NCBI GenBank assembly: GCA_003116995.1 | Contig: BDSL01000035.1 | Coordinates: 372,001-436,000 of the forward strand | From: Yamagishiella unicocca | Taxonomy: Eukaryota; Chlorophyta; Chlorophyceae; Chlamydomonadales; Volvocaceae | Direction: 5' to 3' | DNA: 64,000 nucleotides | Shown: in pieces, positions 11,235 through 21,700 of the stretch | Numbering within the stretch: position 1 is the stretch's first letter | How the letters are laid out: each line of letters starts with the position of its first letter | Notes under the pieces: generated by a model | The model's database searches: none | Seen by the model: only the letters and a program-made list of their open reading frames with translations | Told to the model about the DNA's origin: nothing | Program-made: the position numbers and the translations under genes

Positions 11235-13409
11235 GCGGAACAACAACGATAGGTGGAGGCGGACGACGGACGAGGTCAAGGATGGGCGGCGGGAACGCTC
11301 AACCTGGCTATCATGAGCTGTTGCGCGGAAGAGGGGGCCGTGAAGCGTCCGGAGGCTTTGCTTGGCAACATGGACGTCGAGGGCTGGGAGAGGAAGGCAG
11401 GTGCCGGCGAAGTGAGGCAGTCCAGGAGGCGGGTGGGGGCGCAGAGGACGGGGAGAGCACAGCGGGAATCCGTGCGTTTACGGATGACGGAATGAGTTGG
11501 GTTTGGGGGGAAAGGGTGGATGATACCCCACCGGCGGCGGGGTTGTTGTTGTGGTGGTGGTGGTGATGGTGGACGGCGGCACCGGAGGCGGCGCTCGGTC
11601 GCTTTGCGCCGCCGGGTGCTGCGGCTCCTACCACTGCGGCTGCAATGCTGGCGGCGGGTAGGGCTGGCGGTGGTTCCATTCGTACGTACGTCCGCCTGTT
11701 CGCGCGTTCGCGACACCTTTCGAGGTAAGAGTTGTGTGTGGCGCACATCCGGTAGGCTCCCGGGGGAAGGCAGGGGGCCATACGACTTCGGAGTGGTGAG
11801 AGGAGAAGCCTGGTGTGCTTGATGGGGCACCCGTCGGCGTCGATGTCAAGAGTCGACGATGGCGATGGCGATAGCAATTGCAAGTACAACTCGCGACCGC
11901 GGTGGCAGCTGCAGGCGTGATTCTGCGGAAGTGCGAGACTAAGAAAGCCGGCGCCGTTACCGTGCCGAAAAACGTGCGAGTGCCATGAAACCTAAGGCGT
12001 CGGAAACCGTGCAGCAGTGCTGGGAGCGCAAATGGAATGAGTGCCGGGTTGCGGCACTCGCAGGAGCTGGTAGGAGCTGATGCAGTAGTCGCAGCAGCGG
12101 CCGTGGTGGCGGCGGGCCTGCTACGAGGTGAAGGATGCGGTACGTCGGCCGTAGCAGTACCGGTAGTAACGACAGCTACATTGGGCTTACGAGTTCAGAC
12201 CCGAGTAGAGCCGTCGCGCACATCGACCGTCATCGACCACCATGATGGTGATGTGGGTGGGTGGGCTGGCGGTGTGGGGAGAGTCTCGAACGAGTTCGCT
12301 GCTACGAGTGCGCTGCTGATACGCTGACGCCAGGGGAGCGGCTGGCTAGCCCCAACCCCAGAGGCGGTTGGCTGACCCAATGGGAAGGCGGCGACGTGGT
12401 GTTGGGGAGGAGGTGTGGTTGGGTGCAGGCGGTGCTTCTAGGGAGTTCTCCAGGACGCCTCGGGTGGCACAACCCGCAGCTTCTCGCAGCACGCACCCTC
12501 CCTCGAAGCGCCCCCAGTTGCCCTGCCTGTAAGCTAAAAAGGTGCTATAATACGTTTTGTTGAAGTCGTTCCTCTTTGGATCACGAACTCAAGCGCAGCA
12601 ATTGCAGCAGCAGGTGCTACAGTATGCCGCCGGTGAAACCGCCTCCACAGCTGACGCATCGTGCAGCTGCCCGCGCGGAGAGTTCCATCCTCGTAGTACG
12701 GTAGTAGATTTGACAGCGGGCTCCAGAATCCCCGCCCCTTGTTTTGGTCCCTGTAATGGCCATAGGCTTGCTGATCCGTTCGCATAATGATAGCAAGAAC
12801 CCTGTTACGTTGTCCGCAAGCCCGGGCAAGTCCATGTCCGTGGCTTAACTGCTGTCCGTGAGAGATTGTGCTGTAGCGTCGTCGCAGCCCTACCTGTCCA
12901 CTCGTGCCTAATCGTGACTGCGCAAACCCGCGACCAAACCAGGCCGGCCTCACCTCACCCTCCCACCTACCTGCCGCCCTGCCGCCAGCCAGCACGTCGT
13001 TCCGTTCTCCACGTCGTCCCCCTCACCAACGCCCTCTTGCCGCAACGTCCCCAAACCAGATGTCCACCAAGAAACCACACACATGGAGTGCTTCAGTAAC
13101 ATAAGGTGCTACAATGTCCTCAAGCCCGGGAGAATCCAGGACAAGAAGAGGAACCCATGTCCGTGGGCTCACCATATGAGAGCCGAGGCTGAAGCCGTCG
13201 TCACATAACCACCCATACTTCCCCACAGTACGCACCGCCTCGTTCATTCCGAAACCCTTCAGCTATGCCTCGACCTCATTAACCTCCCCCTCCGAGGTTT
13301 ACTATATCCGTCGCGTCGGTTTACTATATCCGTCCGTCGCGTCCTCCCCCTACCGGTTTTCTCTTCCCGCGGCCGCCCCCGCCCCTCGCACTGTGGCCAG
13401 TACCACCAC
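11235..13409. other. 3' UTRs and spacer between convergent genes
   Basis: From the ABC stop codon to the stop codon of the minus-strand oxidoreductase. It holds the likely 1.3-kb ABC 3' UTR ending near 12550 and a spacer with a short duplication (GTTTACTATATCCGTC, twice, near 13298-13335). I see no further gene. Confidence 0.5.
12528..12532 (+). terminator. TGTAA polyadenylation signal, ABC gene
   Basis: TGTAA followed by GCTAAAAAGG. TGTAA is the standard poly(A) signal of Chlamydomonas and its relatives. It gives a 3' UTR of about 1.3 kb, long but usual for this group. Confidence 0.5.
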
Positions 13410-16400
13410 CTATCTCGTCCCCGCGGCGCCGAAGCGCGCGGGGCTGAATGCGGATATGTCGCAGCTCGCTGCCCGCCCCTCCGCAATCAGCTCCGCCAGC
13501 AGCAGCCCCGTGGCGGGTCCGTTCAGGATGCCCCAGCACGTGTGGCCCGTGGCCAGATAGGCCCCCGAGCAGCCCGGCACAGCGCCGATCACGGGCAGTC
13601 CGTCCGGGGCGGAGGGCAGGTAGCAGGACTGCTGCGCCTCCACGGGGGCCTGCGCGGGTGAAATGTGTATGTACGACAAGCAGGTGGGTGTGCAGGTCGC
13701 GGGCGGGGGCGAGGGGGGTAAGCATGGGGCCAGGGGGGGGAGGCGGGCTTGGGGTGTCGATACACAGACACACGGACACCGAGCGAGGTAGGTTCCGCGC
13801 GGTGCGGTATACACGCAAGAGGACTGGAGCTTCCGACACTCGACTCGGCAAGAACCCAAGTGGGTCGACCGCCTCCTGACGAGCACCAAGTGTTCGGTCG
13901 ACCCCGAAGGAGCACCCGCGGACGCTGTCATACATCGTCGCGGCGGCGAGCTCAACCAACTTGCGTTGACGGGCAGAGCGACGGCGAAAAGCGGAAATCC
14001 TATCCCCCGCCTCCCTACCTCCGCCACAGCTGCTTTACCTACCCTCAAACGCCACCTCCCGTCCCCGCCGTCCCAACCACCCAACCGCCTGCAACTGCCT
14101 TGCCCCAGCGACCTGGCCTGGCCCCCCAGCGACCTGGGACCCGGATGCCCCCCCGTGCACCTACCTCCGCCAGGCAGCTCGCTAGAGACCCCGCCACCCG
14201 CCGTATGTTGTCCACCAGCTGCGGCTCCACCGTCACCTCCTCGGCGCTCGGGGGTACTGGCAGGGACTGCGGCTCCCCGCACACATACACAGTGCCGTCG
14301 GGGCGCGGGTACACCTCGGGCTCGACCGTGCGACCTGGGGGCCCACCCACCACATGGGTGGCGGCAGCAGGCCAAGGAGGCAGGGGTAGGTTGGGTCGGA
14401 AGTGCTGCGTTGGCTCAAACACGCCAAAGCAAAGAAAGACTGCAGGGTACGATATTGCGTACGACGCGGGGGGGGGGTTATATAAGAAATCAGCGAGGGG
14501 GTGGGCGCAGGACCGTGCGTCAGAGGGAGGTGCATAAAGAGGAGCAGCGCGTGTGCGCGTGTGTGTGCTTGTGTTTCGGAGGCAGCAGCAAGTGCCACGC
14601 TGGGCGGACATCAAACACCTCCGCCAGCACCTTGGCCCCCACCTCCGGCTGCAACGAGGGTGCTGCGCCCCCCCCCCGCACCACCCCGCACCCCCCCGCA
14701 CCCCCCCGCACCCCCCCGCACCCCCCCACCCCCCCGCACCCCCCCGCACCCCCCCGCACCCCCCCGCACCCCCCCGCACCCCCCGCACCCCCCCGCACCC
14801 CCCCGCACCCCCCCGCACCCCCCCGCACCCCCCCGCACCCCCCCCGCACCCCCCCGCACCCCCCCGCACCACCCCGCACCCCCTCGCACCCCCCCGCACC
14901 ACCCAGCACCACCCAGCACCCCCATCGCGGAGGATGCACGTGGGAGCTCACCGGTGGTGTACTTGAAGCCGGTGAACAGCATGTGGTTGGAGACGGGTCG
15001 CTCCGGCCGCAGTACGACACTGTGGTACTTCTGGCCGGTGATGTTCAGGCGGGGCAGCAGGGGCGTCCCCTCACCCCGGGGTCCGGGCGGCCCGGCCAGC
15101 CAGGCCCTGGCGGCCCCAGACCAAGGGCCCATGGCTATCACGACCACGTCAGCGGGCAGCACGGAACCATCCACAAGCACGCCTGCGGGGGGTGGGTTTG
15201 GGTTGGGTTGTGTCGGTTGTGTCGGTTGCGTCGGTTGTGTCAGTTGGTTTGGGCTGGAGCACAGCGCGACTCGATCATTCGTCCCTCCAGGGTCTCTCGG
15301 GATCACGTCGGCGTTAAAAAGAAAGCACAGGCAGCACCGCGCGCGTGTCACCCCGCCTCGCCTGGCCGCATCTGGCAGGTTGGGTGCCTGTGTCGGGTGG
15401 TGCAAGTACGACACAAGTACGGTGGCCAGTACTGCGATACGGCACACTGCGGTGACGTTGCAGTCCAACTGTGGGCCCGACACTCCACTCCAGCGCTGCA
15501 ATCTCCCAGCCCGTTGCCCGCCCTCCTGTTGCCGTACCCATTAGTCATCATACAGCTCAGCCGCGCCATCCCCACCACGCTCTAGCTTTCGTTTCGCACG
15601 ATCGTCCCAGGGCTGGGGTTCGTGCTTCGTCCTCCGACCGACCCGCCAAGCTCTCCGACATGCACATTCAAACAGACGTTCCACACTTGTCGTACCCTAG
15701 CCCATCATATACTTCGCCTCGTACGACCAAACACCTGTTTCTAAGCTCCCCCCCCCACCTCCACCCACCCACCAGTGACCCTGCGGCCGCCCTCGCCTCC
15801 CTCGCCTCCCTCCAGCTGCAGCCCCTCCACGCAGCCACGCACCAGCCGCGACCCACGGGTCAACGCCGCGTCCATCAGCGCGTGCGTGAGCTTGTGCGGG
15901 TGAACCTGCGCGGTAGTGGTGGGGTCGCCCATGTCCTGCGAGTGGGGAGGGGCCACATGGAGTGGGTAGGGGTCGGGAGGCAGAGGGCCCGGGAGGGTGG
16001 AGCCGCTGATGTCGGGGCAGGTGGGAGCAGGCGGGGGCAGGCGGGGTTTATAAGCGGATCCGCGAATCCACGGCTGGCAAACCGAGGGCAGGTGGGGGCA
16101 GATGGGTCGGGAATTGGCGGCGCTGCTCAGTCGGTAAAACGTCAAGCAGGCGGCTTTGGAGGGAGGACAGGATCGGGAGGTCGAGGGCCCGGGAGGGTGG
16201 GGGAACTGACGTGGGGCCAGTTGGGGGTAGGTGGGTTTTAGGGTTTTAGGGTGGCAGGTGGGGGCAGGTAAGGCGGGTGGGGGCAGGTGGGGTCAGGGCG
16301 GGCAGTTGGGGGGGGGGCAGTTGGGTGCGGGGCGGGCAGGGTGGGCAGGAAGTGGCGGCATGGTGCAGCGGAGGTGCCAGTTTCGCGCGCAGTTCGTAAC

Positions 16401-18325
16401 AGCGGTGTCAGTCGTCAACACGTGGCCGTCCACCCAGTCCGGCACACACCGCGCTCACCGACATGCCCACCACGTGGCCGTCTATCCAGTCCGGCAGCTT
16501 CTCGGCCCCTCGCAGCCGGGAGCCGCCAGCGGGGGGGCGCTCCGCACCGACCACCTGGGGGGGAGGGGCGAGGGCAGGGCGGAGGGAGGCGGAGGGGAAA
16601 CCCGTGGGGGGGGGGCCGGGTGCTGAGGAAGGAGACGAGTCAGCGTGGGGGGGTTGATCAGATAATCCGCGAATCCACGGCCGAATCCGCGAACTTACGG
16701 CCGAATCTGCGAATCCACGGCGTGGGGGGGTTCGGGGCAGCGGGTGGGTGGGGTCAGAGAGCGGAGTTAGGGTTGTCCAGGGGGCAGCTAGCAGCCACGG
16801 ACAGGGCCGTGGCGAGTGTCACTCGGAACACACCACCCAGCTCTGCCCGCGGCCTTATGGCCCGCACGCTCCCCCCTACACACACACGCTTCCCGGCTTC
16901 ATCCCCCGCCATCACCTGCAGGGTGTGCACCGTTCGGTAGCCCAGCCGCTCCGCCCCCAGCTGCTCCGCCAGCTGCTCGTGCAGCCGGTAGCTGAGACGC
17001 GCGAGGGGGCCCAGGACGGAGGAGTCGTTCCAGTCCAGGGCGAGGAAGCCACCGGCCTTGCCTGGGGTGAGGAGGAAGGGGGGGGGGGGTGAAAAACTGA
17101 ATGTTTTACTCGAGGGAGGGGCCGGACCGGGTGACACGACGTAGGAAACGGAGGGTAGACCGGGACGGGATTGACAGGGGGGGTGAGGGAGAAGGGGGAG
17201 AGGAAAGCAGGAGAACACCTTCCGGGTAATCCTGGGGTTTAGGAGCTGCTGCGTAACCTCCCACTGGAGCCTTGAACATGTGACCATTCTTCACCTTACA
17301 ATGTCAGCGTTCGTGCCTCCCATGCACTTGTCGACTCCGTCCTGCACGCCGTGCGGCGCCTGGCCCCTGATGCCCGCCACCTCCCGCCACCTCCCCCACC
17401 TCCCGCCCGCGGCCCCGCTGCCCCCGCGCATGCCCCCCGCGCATGCCCCCGCGCATGCCCCCGCGCATGCCCCCGCGCATGCCCCCGCGCATGCCCCCGC
17501 GCATGCCCCCGCGCATGCCCCCGCGCATGCCCCCGCGCATGCCTTGCCACCCCATGCGGTACCCAACCTCCATCATCAGGAACCCGTCCTCCTCCTCCTC
17601 CTCAGCGCCCCATCCTAAACTCCTCATGCCCCGATCCTCTGCCAGCAGGCCCCAACCCCCAACTCCCAAGCCCCAACCCCCAACTCCCAACCCCCACGCA
17701 CCTGACGCCGCGCACGCCGGCTCCTGTCGCTCCACCACCGTGACCCCCTCCGCCAGCCCCTTGGCCGCCAGGTAGTAGGCGGTGGCCGCACCGATGACGC
17801 CGCCGCCGCAGACCACAACCCTGCAGCGCAAGAGGGCCGCGAGAGGGCCGCGGGAGGGCAGGGCCGCAAGAGGGCGCGGGAGGGCCGCGGGGGGGCCGCG
17901 GATGTCGTTATGGCCGAGCTGGGGATGGCATGATGGTGTTGGCGGTGGCTGTGGGAGAGGTAATGCTTGGCGGTGGCGAAGGTGCAACAACGGCATGAGC
18001 CAGACGGTGTGAGTCTCAGCGGTTGCGGGCGGGCCGGATAATAGTGGACGTGGTGGGCTGGGTGCGTGTGATGCTGGCGGGGAAAGCGTAGCGCCACGTC
18101 ACGTCGCGTGGCGTCGCGAAGCTAGGGGGACTGAGGGGCGGTACGACGCCACGAAGGTTTGGAACGCAGCGGGCAGCTGGATGTGGGACGTGGGCATATG
18201 GCTTCGAAGCGAAGGTGGCTTTAGGCTTTAGGAGAGGGATGGGCAGTTGCGCCTGGCCGGGTGCCTCCCTGTGCGTCGTACCTAGGAATTGGCTTGCCTC
18301 CGGAGCTAGTGGCCGCGGACGCCAT
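13410..18325 (-). CDS. FAD-dependent oxidoreductase, DAO family
   Basis: Eight exons join in phase to 402 residues: 18325-18282, 17820-17702, 17061-16916, 16554-16459, 15935-15773, 15182-14952, 14334-14165, 13649-13410 (TAG). The FAD-binding Rossmann motif VVVCGGGVIGAATAYYLAAK is at residues 16-35. Family landmarks follow: ASGKAGGFLALDW, PEVYPRPDGTVYVCGEPQS, CYLPSAPDGLPVIGAVPG and, near the C-terminus, TGHTCWGILNGPATG, which contacts FAD in DAO enzymes. It most resembles the plant/fungal DAO subgroup that includes yeast Tda3; the substrate is unknown. I chose the ATG at 18325. An in-frame ATG at 18442 would add 39 residues that could be a targeting peptide. The gene starts 449 bp from the divergent gene at 18775. 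Confidence 0.9.
14675..14925 (+). repeat. GCACCCCCCC-type tandem repeat in an intron
   Basis: About 24 imperfect units of 9-10 bases (CCCCCCGCAC) fill the intron between oxidoreductase exons 6 and 7. On the gene strand this reads as a G-rich array able to form G-quadruplexes in the pre-mRNA. Confidence 0.9.
16053..16090 (+). repeat. dispersed intronic repeat, family C
   Basis: GCGAATCCACGGCTGGCAAA. Relatives with AATCCACGGCCGACAAACCA occur at 3255-3300, 60305-60345 (inverted) and 62755-62790, with further partial copies at 16660-16725. All lie in introns. Confidence 0.6.
16236..16251 (+). repeat. interstitial telomere-type repeat
   Basis: Two perfect TTTTAGGG units, the telomere repeat of Chlamydomonas, in an oxidoreductase intron. 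Confidence 0.7.
17425..17545 (+). repeat. 12-bp tandem repeat (GCGCATGCCCCC)
   Basis: About nine to ten copies of GCGCATGCCCCC in the intron between oxidoreductase exons 2 and 3. Each unit contains the palindrome GCATGC. It translates in every frame but lies between well-defined splice sites. Confidence 0.92.
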
Positions 18326-18774
18326 GGCCTGCGATGCGAGTGGGTGAGCGGCGCTTGTCCAACTGCACTGGACTGAATGTGCGCGGTGCAGGGAAACGTG
18401 CAGCAACGCCGCGACGTCACTCGGGCGACTGCAACCAATCAACGCAGGTCACCTGCGCGCACGATGCTTGTGCGCACCTTTACCCCATAAGTACGCTGAA
18501 ATGCAGGCCGCTGTAACTGCCGCGAGCGGGCTACTGCTGGGATGGACGGAGGTGCCCCCAGAGCAGCGCGGAGTCCCATAGCCTTTTTTCCCCCAAACAA
18601 TTTGTGATATACCCCGCTTGATTGCAATAGCGAAGTTCATTTATTGCAGAGCTGGTACGTTACGACCAGGCAGTTAGGCGTTGGCTGCAAGTCTCGGAGC
18701 TGATTTCAACCTATCGTGCTTGTCGGAATACAAAGACGGCACGTCATTACAAGATTGTCCACTGTCTGAAGATC
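18326..18774. promoter_or_regulatory. compact divergent promoter
   Basis: The 449 bases between the start codons of the minus-strand oxidoreductase and the plus-strand DUF6817-like gene must carry both promoters and 5' UTRs. A lower-GC stretch lies near 18590-18640. I see no clear TATA box at a convincing distance. Confidence 0.45.
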
Positions 18775-21700
18775 ATGTCAGAAGCTGAAAAGAGCGCGGA
18801 TGGCGTTGCGAACCAGGCCGATGAAACAATTACCGCCCCCAAGACCAGCCCTATCATCCCGGGCATAGTTCGGGCTTTCATACGCGGAGATTTATCACGG
18901 GTCGATCCACAGCTTCCGGCATGGCTGGACATACTGTCAGGTGTCGGAGCAGGCGAATGCTGGCACAAAAAGTCCAGGTAAACGAGCCCGCGGCAGCCTT
19001 CCTGGGGCCAAACGTTAGGTGATGTGCAGGCCGTGACCTGGTGGCGAGCGCGCAGTCGTTGCGGCCAAACCCCGCTGCAAGCGTTACTGGATGTGCCGCA
19101 TTCCCCACCAACATACACTAAGACACACGTTGGATGAGTAACTCGGTATGAGACCGCAGCGCAGGCCTTTAGTTGTCGGACACGCTCTCAGCTTGGCCTT
19201 TGACTGCAGCAAGCTTCCCACCTCGCATACTTTAGTCAGCACGATAGGCCGCTACGTGTCAGGGGGCTTTCCCCAGCTTCCTTTTCCCCCAGCCACACTT
19301 ATCTCCTTGGCTCCGAGCCCTTCCTTTGACCCCACACCGCCTGCAACAAACCTTCAAGTCGCGCACAGCACAGACCATACCACGCCACAGCCTCCTGCCT
19401 GTGGTGATACCCGACTCGCTCGGACTTGGGCTGCCCTCGCAGCTTCAAGGCGCATCTGTACGAGGTGTACAAGATCTGCAAGATCTGGGGCCAGGTGAGG
19501 TCTGCACATGCGCGCGCACGCACACACCATTACCGCACGTCCCCCAGGCCCCGCAAGAAGGGCCTTCTCCCGACCCATGGGACTGGGCCAACCTTGGAGG
19601 CCCCGAAACCAACCCTGACATCCTGTGAGCCCTACAACCGACTACTCCCTTCGCTCCTCGCCGCTCCCCTGTTCCTCCACGTTCACGATCCGTCATCCGC
19701 CGCAGCCGAATACGGATCCCCCCGCCGCATTCCCGCACTCCCACACGCGACGACTCTGATCCGTTCGGGACGCCTTTTTTTGCCATCATCACGGAGCACC
19801 GACGACCCAGATCTACCTTGCAAGTGCCCTCCCAAACCTTATCTGTTATGCGACGCAGTCCTCGCGCCCTAACCCCTCCTCCGCTCCCTTCCCCTCCTCC
19901 CCCTTCCTCCCCCTCCTCTTCCAGCATGCGCCCACAAAATTGGTGTCCGCCGACCATGCGCCAACCATCCTGTCCTTGTCGCGTCCACGGTTTTTATTTC
20001 TTATGCCACCCACCCCCCTCCTCTCCCCCCCTCCGCCTCCCGCCCTGCCAGGACGACGACGTGTGCCGGTGCGCGCTGTTCCACTCGGCCTACAGCAACA
20101 GCTACGTCAACCTGGCTATCTTCAAAGAGAGCACGGAGAGGACCAGGCTGCAGGAGGTGGGCGGAGGGGGGAGACCCGTGGGTCGGCACTGAAACCCGTG
20201 GGCGGGGTTGGGGGTAGTATGAGAGGAACCCGTGGCCGCGGGCTGGGCGGGGGGGTGGCATAAAGACCGGTTACACGACATAGGGCTGGGCGGGTGGGGG
20301 TCGGCGAACCGCGAACCAGCGGGGGACGCGACTGTCGTACATCAGGGGCCTGACTGTGGCAGATGTGGACTGGAGCAGCGTGGTTCACCTGCTCCTCCTC
20401 CTTGCTGTCTAGTACCAACCCCCCGGGGACGCTCCATGCAATGCGTCGGGCCCAGTGCCCACACCCGCACCGGCTTAGCGGTAAACTACCAGACCGCACC
20501 GCCCACCCACCATCCGCATGCCCCTCACGCCACCAAACCCCCTCCCCTCACGCCCCAAAACACGCCGACATGTCAACCCTTCCTCCTCCCCGTCCCTTAA
20601 AAAAACGCGCAGGTAAATCCCCCCACCCCCACCCCCACCCCTTCACCAAGTGCCCACCTTCGGATTTCCTCCCTCACCCCACCCCCCCCACCCCCCAATC
20701 TCCAGCAGCATGCACGCGCGTCCCAGGTGTCCGAAGGCTATGCACCCCCTCAATTCCCATGTCAAGTCAACGGTTCTTTTTATGTAACTTCCCCCCAACT
20801 CGTCCCACAACCACCCCGTCCACGTCACGGCTTTCCTCCCAATCCGCGCGCCTCGTAGATCGTGGGTCCCTCGGCGGAGGAGCTCATACACACCTTCTGC
20901 GTGGTGCCCCGCCACAACCTCATCTATGACGACCTGCTCGCGCGGGCGCCGCCAGCTGAGGACCTGGCGGGCCCGGACGGCCCGGACGCCGCCGCGGCTG
21001 CGGCGCTGCGGCGGCTGATCCCAGCCGAGGGCGTAACGGTGCGCCACATCAAGACCGGCGAGCCGTTGTTGGTTGACCGTTTGACGGTTGCTCGGTTCGT
21101 TGCCATGACCATGGCGGACTTCTGCGAGCAGCTCTTCTCGTGGCAGGTGGGTGGGGGCCCTGTGTGTTTTATAAATGCTGTGTGTGTGTGTGTGCGGGGG
21201 TGTGTGCGGGGGGGGGTGGAAGCAACTGATGGAGTTGGCGGATCGCGAAAGAGGGCAGCTGGGAAGGAAGGCAGGACGGAAAGGAAAGCACGACACAAAT
21301 GGCTGAGTGGCTTTCGAGGAAGGCCAATGGATGCGAGAAAAACCGTTTAGAGCAGACGTTTCGAGCTGCATGCTGGAGAACTTGGGTGAGGAAAAGACTC
21401 AGGTCGGACGGCTGAGTGGGTGGGTCGGTGCGCCCATGGCATCCCGGGCAGCTTCCATGGCGGTCCTCCGTTCCTTAGACTCCCGAACGCTCATTACGCG
21501 TCAATTCCCTTGGCACCGTATACCTGCCTTTAAATAGCGAGATCCAAGGAAAATACACAACGTGTCTTCTCCCCACCCCAACCCCCCCCGCCTCCCTCCC
21601 CATCGCCCCATCGTCTCATCCCCCTCCCCCCCCGGCCCCTCCCAACTTTCTCCCGCCCAAACCTCCCCCCGGCGGCGCCAGGACGCCATGTTCGAGAACT

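Noticed and set aside
11231..12563. Open readings on both strands in the ABC 3' UTR
   Set aside because: No motifs. They use the GC-rich composition of the UTR and lie upstream of the likely TGTAA signal at 12528.
13966..15585. Plus-strand open readings of 350-540 codons opposite the oxidoreductase
   Set aside because: They run through introns, the C-rich array and antisense of verified exons. No family resemblance.
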